A stretch of DNA of 64,000 bases from Pseudomonas wenzhouensis (lineage in GTDB: Bacteria; Pseudomonadota; Gammaproteobacteria; Pseudomonadales; Pseudomonadaceae), in the NCBI RefSeq assembly GCF_021029445.1, contig NZ_CP072610.1:1860001-1924000 (forward strand). The letters run 5' to 3'. Under the pieces are notes generated by a model. It searched no databases. It had not been told where the DNA came from and saw only the letters and a program-made list of their open reading frames with translations. Position numbers and translations under genes: made by a program. Shown piece after piece: positions 33,973 to 43,785 of the stretch; within the stretch, counting starts at the first letter, position 1; each line of letters begins with the position of its first letter.

Positions 33973-35448
33973 ATGTGGCGTGAAACCAAAATTCTGTTGA
34001 TCGATGACAATGCTGCGCGCCGCCACGAGTTGGCGATCATTCTGAGTTTTCTCGGGGAAGAGCATCTGGCCTGTACCAGCCAGGATTGGCGCAATGCTGT
34101 GGCCGAGCTCGCTTCCAGTCGCGAAGTGCTCAGTGTCTTGCTGGGCGATGTCGAGGCCAAGGGTGGGGCGCTCGAGCTGACCAAGCAGATTGCTGGCTGG
34201 GATGAGTTCCTGCCGCTGTTGACGGTTGGCGACTCCAGCATCGTCGAGTGGCCGGAAGATTTGCGCAGGCGTGTGCTAGCCAGCCTGGAAACCCCACTCA
34301 GCTATAACAAGCTGCTCGATTCGCTGCACCGTGCCCAGGTCTATCGCGAGATGTACGACCAGGCCCGTGATCGTGGTCGGCAGCGCGAGCCCAACCTGTT
34401 CCGCAGCCTGGTTGGCACCAGTCGCGCCATTCAACAGGTGCGGCAGATGATGCAGCAGGTGGCCGATACCGAGGCCAGTGTGCTGATCCTCGGTGAGTCC
34501 GGAACCGGCAAGGAAGTAGTCGCGCGCAATCTGCATTACCACTCCAAGCGTCGCGAGGCGCCGTTCGTACCGGTCAACTGTGGGGCCATTCCGGCCGAGC
34601 TGCTCGAGAGCGAGCTATTCGGACATGAGAAGGGTGCTTTTACCGGCGCCATCACCAGCCGGGCAGGGCGCTTCGAGTTGGCCAATGGCGGCACGCTTTT
34701 CCTGGATGAAATCGGTGATATGCCACTGCCGATGCAGGTCAAGCTGCTGCGTGTGTTGCAGGAGCGCACTTTCGAGCGCGTCGGCAGTAACAAGACGCAG
34801 ACTGCTGATGTGCGCATCATTGCCGCCACGCACAAGAACCTGGAGAAGATGATCGAGGATGGCAGTTTCCGCGAGGACTTGTACTACCGCCTCAACGTTT
34901 TCCCCATCGAGATGGCGCCGCTGCGCGAGCGTATCGAAGATATCCCTCTGTTGATGAACGAGCTGATCTCGCGCATGGAGCACGAGAAGCGCGGCTCCAT
35001 TCGTTTCAACTCGGCCGCCATCATGTCGTTGTGCCGTCATGACTGGGCGGGCAACGTGCGTGAACTGGCCAACCTGGTCGAGCGCATGGCCATCATGCAT
35101 CCCTATGGCGTGATCGGTGTTGGCGAGCTGCCGAAGAAATTCCGTCACGTCGATGACGAGGATGAGCAACTGGCAGCCAGCCTGCGCGACGAGATGGAAG
35201 AGCGTGCGGCGATCATGGCGGGTCTGCCGGGCCTGGATACGCCGGCCATGCTGCCGCCCGAGGGGTTGGATCTGAAGGATTATCTGGGCAACCTGGAGCA
35301 GGGCTTGATTCAGCAGGCGCTGGATGATGCGGGAGGCGTGGTGGCGCGTGCGGCTGAGCGCCTGCGTATTCGTCGTACCACCCTGGTCGAGAAAATGCGC
35401 AAGTACGGCATGAGCCGCCGCGAAGAGGATGGCCAGGACGAGGATTGA
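33973..35448 (+). CDS. fleQ: Flagellar master regulator FleQ
   Basis: An enhancer-binding protein that activates sigma-54 flagellar promoters and, with c-di-GMP and FleN, switches biofilm genes. 491 residues: a receiver-like domain (about 1-120, [11 protein letters not shown]), an AAA+ domain (Walker A GESGTGKE near 174; GAFTGA at 221-226, which contacts sigma-54), and a C-terminal helix-turn-helix ([20 protein letters not shown]). The start MWRETK is the family start. The receiver-like part has an Asp ([10 protein letters not shown]) where I recall Ser in P. aeruginosa FleQ. Confidence 0.97.
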   Translation: MWRETKILLIDDNAARRHELAIILSFLGEEHLACTSQDWRNAVAELASSREVLSVLLGDVEAKGGALELTKQIAGWDEFLPLLTVGDSSIVEWPEDLRRRVLASLETPLSYNKLLDSLHRAQVYREMYDQARDRGRQREPNLFRSLVGTSRAIQQVRQMMQQVADTEASVLILGESGTGKEVVARNLHYHSKRREAPFVPVNCGAIPAELLESELFGHEKGAFTGAITSRAGRFELANGGTLFLDEIGDMPLPMQVKLLRVLQERTFERVGSNKTQTADVRIIAATHKNLEKMIEDGSFREDLYYRLNVFPIEMAPLRERIEDIPLLMNELISRMEHEKRGSIRFNSAAIMSLCRHDWAGNVRELANLVERMAIMHPYGVIGVGELPKKFRHVDDEDEQLAASLRDEMEERAAIMAGLPGLDTPAMLPPEGLDLKDYLGNLEQGLIQQALDDAGGVVARAAERLRIRRTTLVEKMRKYGMSRREEDGQDED

Positions 35449-35478
35449 ACCGGCGGCCCCGCGTCAAACAGCACAATG

Positions 35479-35517
35479 AAAGCCGGAGCTTTGACGCAAG
35501 CTCCGGCTTTGTTTTTT
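35479..35517 (+). terminator. Rho-independent terminator after fleQ
   Basis: The 13-base arms AAAGCCGGAGCTT (35479-35491) and AAGCTCCGGCTTT (35498-35510) pair perfectly around a 6-base loop, followed by GTTTTTT. This is a textbook intrinsic terminator that isolates fleQ from fleSR. Confidence 0.92.
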
Positions 35518-35547
35518 CAAGTGCTTGATAAATAAGAATAAAAAAGT

Positions 35548-35563
35548 AGGCACGGGTATTGCT
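35548..35563 (+). promoter_or_regulatory. Sigma-54 promoter of fleSR
   Basis: AGGCACGGGTATTGCT has GG (35549-35550) and GC (35561-35562) at the correct spacing and GGCACG/TTGCT as in the consensus. It lies 52 bases before the fleS start. fleSR is FleQ- and sigma-54-dependent in P. aeruginosa. Confidence 0.8.
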
Positions 35564-35580
35564 AAAGCTCTTGTATCCGA

Positions 35581-35594
35581 CCGTCTTCTGACGG
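35581..35594 (+). other. Inverted repeat in the fleS leader
   Basis: CCGTCTTCTGACGG is a perfect CCGTC/GACGG repeat at about +8 to +21 of the expected fleSR transcript. It is immediately followed by GTACGTCGTAC. It resembles a shortened FleQ box (GTC...TGAC) and may be an operator; it could also form an RNA hairpin. Confidence 0.35.
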
Positions 35595-35615
35595 TACGTC
35601 GTACGAGAGAAGCAG

Positions 35616-36830
35616 ATGGAAGCCAACCTTCGTCCTACCGAGTCAGCCGAGCCGAGTGTTCCCGCGCCGCTCGAACAAGCCAGCCGTGAAGGACTGGAGC
35701 ATGCCTTTGCCCTGTTCAACCAGATGTCCAATCAGCTCAGTGAGTCCTATAGCCTGCTCGAGGCGCGGGTCAATGAGCTCAAGGGGCAATTGGCCCTGGT
35801 CAGCGCCCAGCGCATGCAGGAGCTGGCGGAGAAGGAGCGTTTGGCCCACCGTCTGCAAAGCCTTCTGGATCTGCTGCCTGGCGGTGTGATCGTCATCGAT
35901 GGCCAGGGCGTCGTGCGTGAAGCCAACCCCGTGGCGCGCGCGTTGCTTGGTCAGCCGCTGGTTGGCATGCTCTGGCGCCAGGTGATTGCCCGTAATTTCG
36001 CGCCGCGCGAAGACGATGGCCACGAAATTTCCATGCGCGATGGTCGTCGTCTGTCCATCGCCACCCGATCCCTGCATGGCGAGCCGGGACAGCTGGTGCT
36101 GCTTACGGACCTGACGGAAACCCGTCGCCTGCAGGATCAGCTCTCTCGCCATGAGCGCCTGTCGGCGCTGGGGCGAATGGTCGCGTCACTCGCCCATCAG
36201 ATCCGCACGCCACTCTCTGCTGCGTTGCTTTACGCCAGTCATCTGAACGAGCAGGTACTGCCCGCCGAACAGCAGCAGCGTTTTGCCGGGCGTCTGAAGG
36301 AGCGGCTGCACGAGCTGGAGAACCAGGTGCGTGACATGCTGATTTTCGCTCGTGGTGAGTTGCCATTGCCGGATCGTCTGGCACCGTCGGCCCTGTTCGA
36401 TGCGCTGCGAGCGGCTGCCGACGCGCATGTCGGTGGCATGGCCGTGCGCTGGCAGTGCGATGCGCGCGATGGCGAGTTGTTGTGCAACCGCGACACATTG
36501 GTGGGCACCGTCCTCAACCTGATCGACAACGCCATACAGGCCGCCGGACGCGATGCGCGACTGAAGGTTCATCTGTATCGCCGCGACAGCCAGCTGCGCC
36601 TGTGCGTCAGCGATAACGGGCCAGGCATGAGTCGGGAAACCCTGGCCCGCCTGGGTGAGCCCTTCTTCACCACTAAGACCACCGGAACCGGCCTCGGCCT
36701 GGCGGTGGTCAAGGCCGTGGCGCGTGCTCATCAGGGCCAGCTACTGCTGCAATCGCGCGCGGGTCGTGGCACCTGCGCCATCGTTTCTTTGCCGCTGCAA
36801 ATTGCGGCGCCTCACTCGAATCAGGAGTAA
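35616..36830 (+). CDS. fleS: Sensor kinase FleS
   Basis: A soluble histidine kinase (404 residues) that phosphorylates FleR. N-terminal helices and a PAS domain (about 80-180, LLDLLPGGVIVIDGQGVVRE) precede the HisKA domain with phospho-acceptor His194 (SLAHQIRTPLSAALLYASHL) and a HATPase domain (NLIDNAIQAAG; DNGPGMSR; GTGLGLAVV). There are no transmembrane segments, so the signal is cytoplasmic, probably basal-body assembly state. It is 3 bases upstream of fleR. Confidence 0.95.
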   Translation: MEANLRPTESAEPSVPAPLEQASREGLEHAFALFNQMSNQLSESYSLLEARVNELKGQLALVSAQRMQELAEKERLAHRLQSLLDLLPGGVIVIDGQGVVREANPVARALLGQPLVGMLWRQVIARNFAPREDDGHEISMRDGRRLSIATRSLHGEPGQLVLLTDLTETRRLQDQLSRHERLSALGRMVASLAHQIRTPLSAALLYASHLNEQVLPAEQQQRFAGRLKERLHELENQVRDMLIFARGELPLPDRLAPSALFDALRAAADAHVGGMAVRWQCDARDGELLCNRDTLVGTVLNLIDNAIQAAGRDARLKVHLYRRDSQLRLCVSDNGPGMSRETLARLGEPFFTTKTTGTGLGLAVVKAVARAHQGQLLLQSRAGRGTCAIVSLPLQIAAPHSNQE

Positions 36831-36833
36831 CCC

Positions 36834-38249
36834 ATGGCTGCCAAAATTCTGCTGGTTGAAGATGATCGCGCGCTGCGCGAAGCCCTGGCCGATACCCTGT
36901 GCCTGGGCGGGCATCATTATCGGGCGGTCGATTGTGCCGAGGCGGCCCTGGTTGCCCTGAGCGAGGAGTCCTTCGGGCTGGTGGTCAGTGATGTCAACAT
37001 GCCGGGCATGGACGGGCATCAGTTGCTGGCGCAGATTCGCAATCGTTATCCGCAATTGCCGGTGCTGTTGATGACGGCCTTCGGCGCGGTGGAGCGGGCG
37101 GTGGATGCCATTCGCCAGGGGGCGGCCGATTATCTGGTCAAACCGTTCGAACCGCGCACGCTGCTGGAGCTGGTGGCCAAACATGCCCTCGGTAAGTTGA
37201 CGGCGGGTGAGCGCGATGGGCCGGTAGCCGTCGAGCCGGCCAGCATGCAGCTGCTGGAGCTGGCGTCGCGAGTGGCGCAGAGTGATTCGACGGTGATGAT
37301 CACCGGCGAGTCCGGCACAGGTAAGGAGGTATTGGCGCGTTATATTCATCAACAGTCGCCGCGTGCATCCGGGCCGTTCATCGCCATCAACTGCGCAGCG
37401 ATTCCCGACAACATGCTCGAGGCCACGCTGTTCGGCCATGAGAAGGGTGCTTTCACCGGTGCTGTCACTGCGCAGCCCGGCAAGTTCGAGCTGGCTGATG
37501 GCGGCACTATTCTGCTCGATGAAATTTCCGAAATGCCGCTAGGCTTGCAGGCCAAATTGCTGCGGGTGCTGCAGGAGCGCGAGGTGGAGCGGGTCGGCGC
37601 GCGTAAGCCGATCAACCTGGATATTCGCGTGCTGGCCACCAGTAACCGTGATCTGGCCAGTGAAGTGGCTGCCGGCCGTTTCCGTGAGGACCTTTACTAT
37701 CGCCTGTCGGTTTTCCCGCTGGCCTGGCGTCCGCTGCGTGAGCGTCCTGCCGACATCCTGCCGCTGGCCGAGCGGCTACTGGCCAAGCACGTCAAAAAAA
37801 TGAATCAGGCACCGGTGCGTTTGTCCGAATCGGCCGCGCAAAGTCTGGTTCAGCATCAGTGGCCGGGCAACGTGCGTGAATTGGACAACGCCATCCAGCG
37901 CGCCTTGATTCTGCAGCAGGGCGGGGTGATTCAGGCGCAGGACCTTTGCCTGCATTCGCCTATCGGCCAATCGGTGCAAGCTGCGGCGCCGCGCCTGGCC
38001 GTGGTACCGAGCGTTGCGCCGCCAATGGCGCAACCGCTGGAGTCTCCGGGGGCGGTCGATGCCGGGGCGCTGGGTGAGGATCTTCGCCGTCGCGAGTTTC
38101 AGGTCATCATCGACACCCTGCGTGCCGAACGCGGTCGCCGCAAGGAAGCTGCCGAGCGCCTGGGTATCAGCCCGCGCACCCTGCGTTACAAGCTGGCGCA
38201 GATGCGTGATGCCGGTATGGATGTCGAGGCTTATCTGTACGCCAGCTGA
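36834..38249 (+). CDS. fleR: Sigma-54 response regulator FleR
   Basis: A 471-residue activator of hook and distal-rod class promoters. The receiver domain has phospho-acceptor Asp53 (SDVNMPGMDGHQ), the AAA+ domain has [10 protein letters not shown] and GAFTGA, and a C-terminal Fis-type helix-turn-helix (AAERLGISPRTLRYKLAQ) completes it. It forms the two-component pair with FleS. Unlike FleQ, its receiver domain has a canonical acceptor site. Confidence 0.96.
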   Translation: MAAKILLVEDDRALREALADTLCLGGHHYRAVDCAEAALVALSEESFGLVVSDVNMPGMDGHQLLAQIRNRYPQLPVLLMTAFGAVERAVDAIRQGAADYLVKPFEPRTLLELVAKHALGKLTAGERDGPVAVEPASMQLLELASRVAQSDSTVMITGESGTGKEVLARYIHQQSPRASGPFIAINCAAIPDNMLEATLFGHEKGAFTGAVTAQPGKFELADGGTILLDEISEMPLGLQAKLLRVLQEREVERVGARKPINLDIRVLATSNRDLASEVAAGRFREDLYYRLSVFPLAWRPLRERPADILPLAERLLAKHVKKMNQAPVRLSESAAQSLVQHQWPGNVRELDNAIQRALILQQGGVIQAQDLCLHSPIGQSVQAAAPRLAVVPSVAPPMAQPLESPGAVDAGALGEDLRRREFQVIIDTLRAERGRRKEAAERLGISPRTLRYKLAQMRDAGMDVEAYLYAS

Positions 38250-38375
38250 TCTGGCTCCTACCTTCTTGGGTAAGCCGGGCCACTTCTGTGCGTCTGGTTT
38301 GCCTCTTCGCTTTTACCTCGCATTCGCTCGACTTCAGGGCGCTTCTGCCTGTCGTCTGAGTCTTGCCCGTTGTTG

Positions 38376-38391
38376 GCATCCTTGTTGCAAA
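38376..38391 (+). promoter_or_regulatory. Sigma-54 promoter of the fliE operon
   Basis: TGGCATCCTTGTTGCA matches the consensus, with GG (38377-38378) and GC (38389-38390) correctly spaced. It lies 50 bases before fliE. A weaker FleQ-like sequence (GTCAAAAAGTGGGC, 38415-38428) follows 25 bases after the GC. The rest of the 38250-38441 gap shows nothing clear. Confidence 0.8.
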
Positions 38392-38441
38392 TACCCCTAC
38401 ATAGCGCCGCTAGTGTCAAAAAGTGGGCAGTGGAGGAAGTC

Positions 38442-38771
38442 ATGAGCCAAGGTGTCGAATTCAATCGCTTGATGCTGGAAATGCGTTCCATGCAGGCTGA
38501 GGCCATGGCGCGTCAGAAGCCTATTGCGAGCGAGCCGGCGCCGGGGGCACCGAGCTTCTCGGAAATGCTCGGCCAGGCAGTGAACAAGGTCAGCGAGACC
38601 CAGCAGGCTTCCAACAAACTGGCTACCGCTTTCGAGATGGGGCAGAGCGGGGTCGATCTGACCGACGTGATGATCGCCTCGCAGAAAGCCAGCGTCTCCT
38701 TCCAGGCCATGACTCAGGTGCGCAACAAGCTGGTTCAGGCGTATCAAGACATCATGCAGATGCCGGTCTGA
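38442..38771 (+). CDS. fliE: Rod-MS ring adaptor FliE
   Basis: FliE (109 residues) links the MS ring to the proximal rod and is the first rod protein exported. The conserved C-terminal helix pair is visible ([40 protein letters not shown]). ATG 38442 follows GGAGGAAG, so the longer open frame upstream is not used. It is the first gene of the fliEFGHIJ operon. Confidence 0.95.
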   Translation: MSQGVEFNRLMLEMRSMQAEAMARQKPIASEPAPGAPSFSEMLGQAVNKVSETQQASNKLATAFEMGQSGVDLTDVMIASQKASVSFQAMTQVRNKLVQAYQDIMQMPV

Positions 38772-38781
38772 GGATTGATTC

Positions 38782-40566
38782 ATGGCTGAAGCAGCAGTAG
38801 CAAACGTACCGGCCAAGGCCGATGCAGGTGAGCCCAAGAAGCCTCTGCTCGGGTTGAGCTTTCTGGAAAATCTTGCCGAGATGTCGGTGCTGCGCCAGCT
38901 CGGTCTGCTGGTCGGCCTGGCGGCCAGCGTGGCCATTGGCTTTGCCGTGGTGCTCTGGTCGCAGCAGCCGGATTATCGTCCGCTCTACGGCAGCCTCAAC
39001 GGCATGGATGCGACCCAGGTGATCGAAACCCTGACGGCATCCGGTATCGATTACACCATCGAACCCAATTCCGGTGCTCTGCTGGTCAAGGCTGATGATC
39101 TGGCACGCGCGCGGCTGCGTCTGGCCGCTGTCGGCGTGGCACCGACGGATAACAGTGTCGGTTTTGAAATTCTCGACCGTGAGCAGGGGCTGGGCACCAG
39201 TCAGTTCATGGAAGCGACCCGCTATCGCCGTGGCCTCGAAGGCGAACTGGCGCGTACCGTTGCCAGCCTCAATAACGTCAAGGCGGCACGTGTCCACCTG
39301 GCCATGCCCAAGGCCTCCGTGTTCGTGCGTGATGAGCGCAAGCCCTCCGCCTCGGTTCTGGTAGAGCTTTATCCAGGGCGCGCGCTGGAGCCCAGCCAGG
39401 TGATGGCCATCGTCAATCTGGTGGCGACCAGCGTGCCCGAGCTGGACAAGGGGCAGGTCACCGTGGTCGATCAGAAGGGCAATCTGCTCTCCGACCAGCA
39501 GGAACTGTCCGAGCTGAGCATGGCCGGCAAACAGTTCGACTACACGCGACGCATGGAAGGCCTGTTCACCCAGCGTGTGCACAATATTCTTCAGCCCGTG
39601 CTGGGCACTGGCCGTTACAAGGCGGAAGTCTCGGCTGATGTGGATTTCAGTTCGGTCGAGTCCACTTCGGAGATGTTCAACCCCGACCAGCCGGCGCTGC
39701 GCAGCGAACAGCAGGTCAATGAGCAACGTCAGAGCAGCCTGCCGCCGCAGGGTGTACCTGGCGCGTTGTCCAATCAGCCGCCCGGTCCGGCTGCTGCGCC
39801 GCAGCAGGCCGCTAGCGCCGCTGCGCCGGCTGGCCCGGTGGCGGCGGGGCAGCCGCTGGTCGATGCCAACGGTCAGCAGATCACCGACCCGGTGACCGGC
39901 CAGCCGATGCTGGCACCGTACCCGGCGGACAAGCGCGAGCAATCGACGCGCAACTTCGAACTGGATCGCTCCATCAGCTACACCCGTCAACAGCAGGGGC
40001 GTCTGCGCCGCCTGTCGGTCGCTGTCGTGGTGGATGATCAGGTGCGCATCGATCCGGCCACCGGTGAGACTACCCGAGTGCCGTGGACAGCCGATGATCT
40101 GGCGCGCTTTACCCGCCTGGTGCAGGATTCGGTGGGTTTCGATGCCAGCCGTGGCGATAGCGTCAGCGTGATCAACACGCCCTTCACCGCCTCGCTGGGT
40201 GAGGAAATTCCGGATATTCCGTTCTACACCCAGCCCTGGTTCTGGGACATCGTCAAGCAGGTGCTCGGCGTACTGTTCATCCTGGTGCTGGTCTTCGGTG
40301 TGCTGCGCCCTGTGCTCAACAACATCACCGGCGGCGGCAAAGGCAAGGAGCTGGCCGGTGCTGGCGATGTGGAACTGGGCGAGATGGCGGGGCTGGATGG
40401 CGAGCTGTCCGATGATCGCGTCAGCCTTGGCGGGCCGCAGAGCATCATGTTGCCGAGCCCCAGTGAGGGGTATGATGCACAGCTGAACGCCATCAAGAGT
40501 CTGGTGGCGGAAGATCCTGGCCGCGTAGCCCAGGTCGTCAAAGAGTGGATCAACGCCGATGAGTGA
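38782..40566 (+). CDS. fliF: MS-ring protein FliF
   Basis: FliF (594 residues) forms the MS ring in the inner membrane. One transmembrane helix lies near the N-terminus (LGLLVGLAASVAIGFAVVLW) and one near the C-terminus (WFWDIVKQVLGVLFILVLVF). The ring-building motifs lie between them (ARTVASLNNVKAARVHLAMP). A Pro/Ala/Gln-rich disordered segment (about 320-360) interrupts RBM3. The C-terminal tail that binds FliG is present. It overlaps fliG by 8 bases. Confidence 0.97.
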   Translation: MAEAAVANVPAKADAGEPKKPLLGLSFLENLAEMSVLRQLGLLVGLAASVAIGFAVVLWSQQPDYRPLYGSLNGMDATQVIETLTASGIDYTIEPNSGALLVKADDLARARLRLAAVGVAPTDNSVGFEILDREQGLGTSQFMEATRYRRGLEGELARTVASLNNVKAARVHLAMPKASVFVRDERKPSASVLVELYPGRALEPSQVMAIVNLVATSVPELDKGQVTVVDQKGNLLSDQQELSELSMAGKQFDYTRRMEGLFTQRVHNILQPVLGTGRYKAEVSADVDFSSVESTSEMFNPDQPALRSEQQVNEQRQSSLPPQGVPGALSNQPPGPAAAPQQAASAAAPAGPVAAGQPLVDANGQQITDPVTGQPMLAPYPADKREQSTRNFELDRSISYTRQQQGRLRRLSVAVVVDDQVRIDPATGETTRVPWTADDLARFTRLVQDSVGFDASRGDSVSVINTPFTASLGEEIPDIPFYTQPWFWDIVKQVLGVLFILVLVFGVLRPVLNNITGGGKGKELAGAGDVELGEMAGLDGELSDDRVSLGGPQSIMLPSPSEGYDAQLNAIKSLVAEDPGRVAQVVKEWINADE

Positions 40567-41575
40567 CAATCGTACCGCTACCAAGCTTAGCAAGGTCGAC
40601 AAGGCCGCCATTCTCCTGCTCTCGCTGGGCGAGACCGATGCCGCGCAGGTACTGCGCCACCTCGGACCGAAGGAAGTACAGCGCGTCGGCGTCGCCATGG
40701 CCGGCATGCGCAATATCCACCGCGAGCAGGTCGAGCAGGTCATGGGTGAGTTCGTCGAGATCGTCGGCGACCAGACCAGCCTGGGTGTCGGCTCTGACGG
40801 CTATATCCGCAAGATGCTCACTGCGGCGCTGGGCGAGGACAAGGCGGGCAACCTCATCGACCGCATTCTCCTTGGCGGCAGCACCAGTGGTCTGGACAGC
40901 CTGAAGTGGATGGAGCCGCGCGCCGTTGCCGATGTGATTCGCTACGAGCACCCGCAGATCCAGGCCATCGTCGTCGCCTATCTCGATCCCGACCAGGCGG
41001 GCGAGGTGCTCAGCCACTTCGATCACAAGGTACGCCTGGACATCATCCTGCGCGTGTCGTCGCTCAATACCGTGCAACCTTCTGCGCTCAAGGAACTCAA
41101 CCAGATTCTCGAGAAGCAGTTCTCCGGCAGCGCCAATACCACACGCGCCTCCATGGGCGGCGTCAAGCGTGCGGCGGACATCATGAACTTCCTCGACAGC
41201 TCGGTGGAAGGCCAGTTGATGGACTCCATTCGCGAAGTGGACGAAGACCTGTCGACGCAGATCGAAGACCTGATGTTCGTCTTCGACAACCTGGCCGATG
41301 TCGACGACCGTGGCATCCAGGCGCTGATGCGCGAGGTTTCCTCCGAAGTGCTGGTGCTGGCACTCAAAGGGGCCGACGACGCGATCAAAGAGAAGGTGTT
41401 CAAGAACATGTCCAAGCGCGCTGCCGAGCTGCTGCGCGACGACCTGGAGGCCAAAGGGCCGGTGCGGGTCAGCGACGTGGAAGCGGCGCAGAAGGAAATT
41501 CTCACCATTGCCCGCCGTATGGCCGAGGCCGGCGAGATCGTGCTTGGTGGCAAGGGTGGCGAGGAGATGGTGTAA
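40559..41575 (+). CDS. fliG: Motor switch protein FliG
   Basis: FliG (338 residues) is the C-ring component that contacts the stator and generates torque. N-terminal FliF-binding domain (KVDKAAILLLSLGETDAAQV), middle domain with the EHPQ motif (RYEHPQIQAIVVAYLDPDQA), and C-terminal torque domain (LVLALKGADDAIKEKVFKNM, then SKRAAELLRDDLEAKGPVRV) are all intact. The charged residues of the torque helix are conserved. Confidence 0.97.
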   Translation: MSDNRTATKLSKVDKAAILLLSLGETDAAQVLRHLGPKEVQRVGVAMAGMRNIHREQVEQVMGEFVEIVGDQTSLGVGSDGYIRKMLTAALGEDKAGNLIDRILLGGSTSGLDSLKWMEPRAVADVIRYEHPQIQAIVVAYLDPDQAGEVLSHFDHKVRLDIILRVSSLNTVQPSALKELNQILEKQFSGSANTTRASMGGVKRAADIMNFLDSSVEGQLMDSIREVDEDLSTQIEDLMFVFDNLADVDDRGIQALMREVSSEVLVLALKGADDAIKEKVFKNMSKRAAELLRDDLEAKGPVRVSDVEAAQKEILTIARRMAEAGEIVLGGKGGEEMV

Positions 41576-41578
41576 GCC

Positions 41579-42379
41579 ATGGCAGCCAAGGAGCCCGAGA
41601 GCGAGCTGATTCGCGCCAAGGATCTGGGCATCTTCGACCGCTGGGCACTGCCCAGCTTCGACGCACCCGGCGAAGAGCCAGAGGCTGCCGAGGCCTCGGC
41701 CGAAGAGCCCGCGCCAGCTCCCGTCGAAGCCGAGCCCCAGGACAGCGGGCAAGTCGAAGAAATTGCCATCGAGGATGTCAAACCGCTGACGCTCGATGAA
41801 CTGGAAGCCATCCGCCAGGATGCCTATAACGAAGGCTTTGCCGCTGGCGAGAAGGATGGTTTTCATTCCGGTCAGATCAAGGCCAGGCAGGAGGCCGATG
41901 CCGCTCTGGCAGTCAAGGTCGGCAGCCTGGAAAAACTCATGGCGCAACTGCTCGATCCGATTGCCGAGCAGGACCAGCAGATGGAAGTGGCCATGGTGCG
42001 CCTGGTCAGCCATATGGTGCGTGAGGTGATTCAGCGCGAGCTGAACACCGACTCCAGCCAGATCCGCCAGGTGCTGCGCGAGGCGCTCAAACTGCTGCCA
42101 ATGGGCGCGGACAACGTGCGCATTCAGGTCAATCCGCAGGATTTCGAAACGATCAAGGCCTTGCGTGAGCGTCACGAGGAAAGCTGGCGCATCCTCGAGG
42201 ATGACAGCCTGCTGCCCGGCGGTTGCCGTATCGAGTCCGAGCACAGTCAGATCGACGCCAGTGTCGAAACGCGCATGGCGCAGGCGCTCAAGCAACTGTT
42301 CGAGCAGCAGCGCACACAGGGCACGCAATTGCCGGAAGCGGACATCAACCTGGATCTGGACAGCGGCGATGCGCCTTGA
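41579..42379 (+). CDS. fliH: Flagellar export ATPase regulator FliH
   Basis: FliH (266 residues) binds FliI and tethers it to the C ring. Features: a conserved N-terminal motif ([18 protein letters not shown]), an acidic Pro/Glu-rich linker, a helical region rich in Gly-spaced repeats ([20 protein letters not shown]), and a C-terminal domain. It overlaps the fliI start by 11 bases, consistent with coupled synthesis of the complex partners. Confidence 0.93.
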   Translation: MAAKEPESELIRAKDLGIFDRWALPSFDAPGEEPEAAEASAEEPAPAPVEAEPQDSGQVEEIAIEDVKPLTLDELEAIRQDAYNEGFAAGEKDGFHSGQIKARQEADAALAVKVGSLEKLMAQLLDPIAEQDQQMEVAMVRLVSHMVREVIQRELNTDSSQIRQVLREALKLLPMGADNVRIQVNPQDFETIKALRERHEESWRILEDDSLLPGGCRIESEHSQIDASVETRMAQALKQLFEQQRTQGTQLPEADINLDLDSGDAP

Positions 42380-43715
42380 GCGGGTGAGCTTCGCCCGGCG
42401 TCTGGAGGGCTACTGCGACGCAATCAGCCTGCCCGGCCAGCCGATACTCGAAGGCCGTCTGTTACGCATGGTTGGCCTCACCCTGGAAGCCGAAGGCCTG
42501 CGTGCAGCCGTTGGCAGCCGTTGCCTGGTGATCAACGACGACAGTTACCACCCGGTTCAGGTCGAGGCCGAGGTGATGGGTTTCTCCGGTGGCAAGATCT
42601 ACCTGATGCCGGTGGGCAGTCTCGCCGGTATCGCACCGGGGGCGCGCGTGGTGCCGTTGCCTGATGCCGGACGTTTGCCCATGGGCATGTCCATGCTTGG
42701 CCGGGTACTCGATGGTGCCGGCCGTGCGCTGGATGGCAAGGGTGGGATGAAAGCCGAGGACTGGGTACCGCTGGATGGCCCGACCATCAACCCGCTCAAT
42801 CGCAACCCCATCAGTCAGCCGCTGGATGTCGGCATTCGTACCATCAACGGTCTGCTTACCGTGGGCCGTGGTCAGCGCCTGGGCCTGTTCGCCGGTACCG
42901 GTGTCGGTAAATCGGTGTTGCTGGGCATGATGACGCGTTTTACCGAGGCCGAGATTATCGTGGTCGGCCTGATCGGCGAGCGGGGGCGTGAGGTCAAGGA
43001 GTTCATCGACGAGATTCTCGGCGAGGAGGGCATCAAGCGTTCCGTGGTCGTTGCTTCGCCAGCCGACGAAGCGCCGCTGATGCGTCTGCGCGCGGCGCAG
43101 TACTGCACGCGCATCGCCGAGTATTTCCGCGACAAGGGCAAGAACGTCCTGCTGCTGATGGATTCGCTGACCCGTTACGCCCAGGCCCAGCGCGAAATCG
43201 CCCTGGCCATTGGTGAGCCGCCTGCAACCAAGGGGTATCCGCCTTCGGTCTTTGCCAAGCTGCCCAAGTTGGTCGAGCGTGCCGGCAATGCCGAAGCCGG
43301 CGGTGGTTCGATCACCGCGTTCTACACGGTGCTGAGTGAGGGTGATGATCAGCAGGACCCCATCGCCGATGCTGCCCGTGGTGTGCTCGACGGACACTTC
43401 GTCCTGTCCCGCCGTTTGGCGGAAGAAGGGCACTATCCGGCGATCGACATCGAGGCCTCGATCAGCCGGGTCATGCCGCAGGTCGTGCCGCCGGAGCAGC
43501 TCAAGCAGGCACAGCGCTTCAAGCAGCTGTGGTCACGCTATCAGCAGAGCCGCGATCTGATCAGCGTGGGTGCCTACGTGCCTGGCGGTGATGCGGATAC
43601 CGATCAGGCCATTGCCCGCCAGCCGATCATGGCTCAATACCTGCGCCAGGGGCTGGACGAAAGCGTGGGCATGACGCAAAGCCGTGATCAACTGGCCGGG
43701 GTGCTGGGGCAGTGA
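42369..43715 (+). CDS. fliI: Flagellar export ATPase FliI
   Basis: The hexameric ATPase of the flagellar type III export system, 448 residues. Walker A ([13 protein letters not shown]) is near residue 174, Walker B is [20 protein letters not shown], and the T3SS ATPase signature [16 protein letters not shown] is present. Start ATG 42369 lies inside the fliH end and gives the usual N-terminus ([15 protein letters not shown]). It is homologous to the F1-beta subunit and acts with FliH and FliJ. Confidence 0.97.
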   Translation: MRLERVSFARRLEGYCDAISLPGQPILEGRLLRMVGLTLEAEGLRAAVGSRCLVINDDSYHPVQVEAEVMGFSGGKIYLMPVGSLAGIAPGARVVPLPDAGRLPMGMSMLGRVLDGAGRALDGKGGMKAEDWVPLDGPTINPLNRNPISQPLDVGIRTINGLLTVGRGQRLGLFAGTGVGKSVLLGMMTRFTEAEIIVVGLIGERGREVKEFIDEILGEEGIKRSVVVASPADEAPLMRLRAAQYCTRIAEYFRDKGKNVLLLMDSLTRYAQAQREIALAIGEPPATKGYPPSVFAKLPKLVERAGNAEAGGGSITAFYTVLSEGDDQQDPIADAARGVLDGHFVLSRRLAEEGHYPAIDIEASISRVMPQVVPPEQLKQAQRFKQLWSRYQQSRDLISVGAYVPGGDADTDQAIARQPIMAQYLRQGLDESVGMTQSRDQLAGVLGQ

Positions 43716-43785
43716 GTGCAGGTCGTGTGGCAGGTTCAACCTACCAGGGTGACGGGTCGGGCGGCCCCCGGTCTATGGGCGGCAT

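Noticed and set aside
38752..40743. A 663-codon open frame on the - strand opposite fliF
   Set aside because: It mirrors fliF codon bias in GC-rich DNA; its translation has no recognisable domain and fliF is certain on the + strand.
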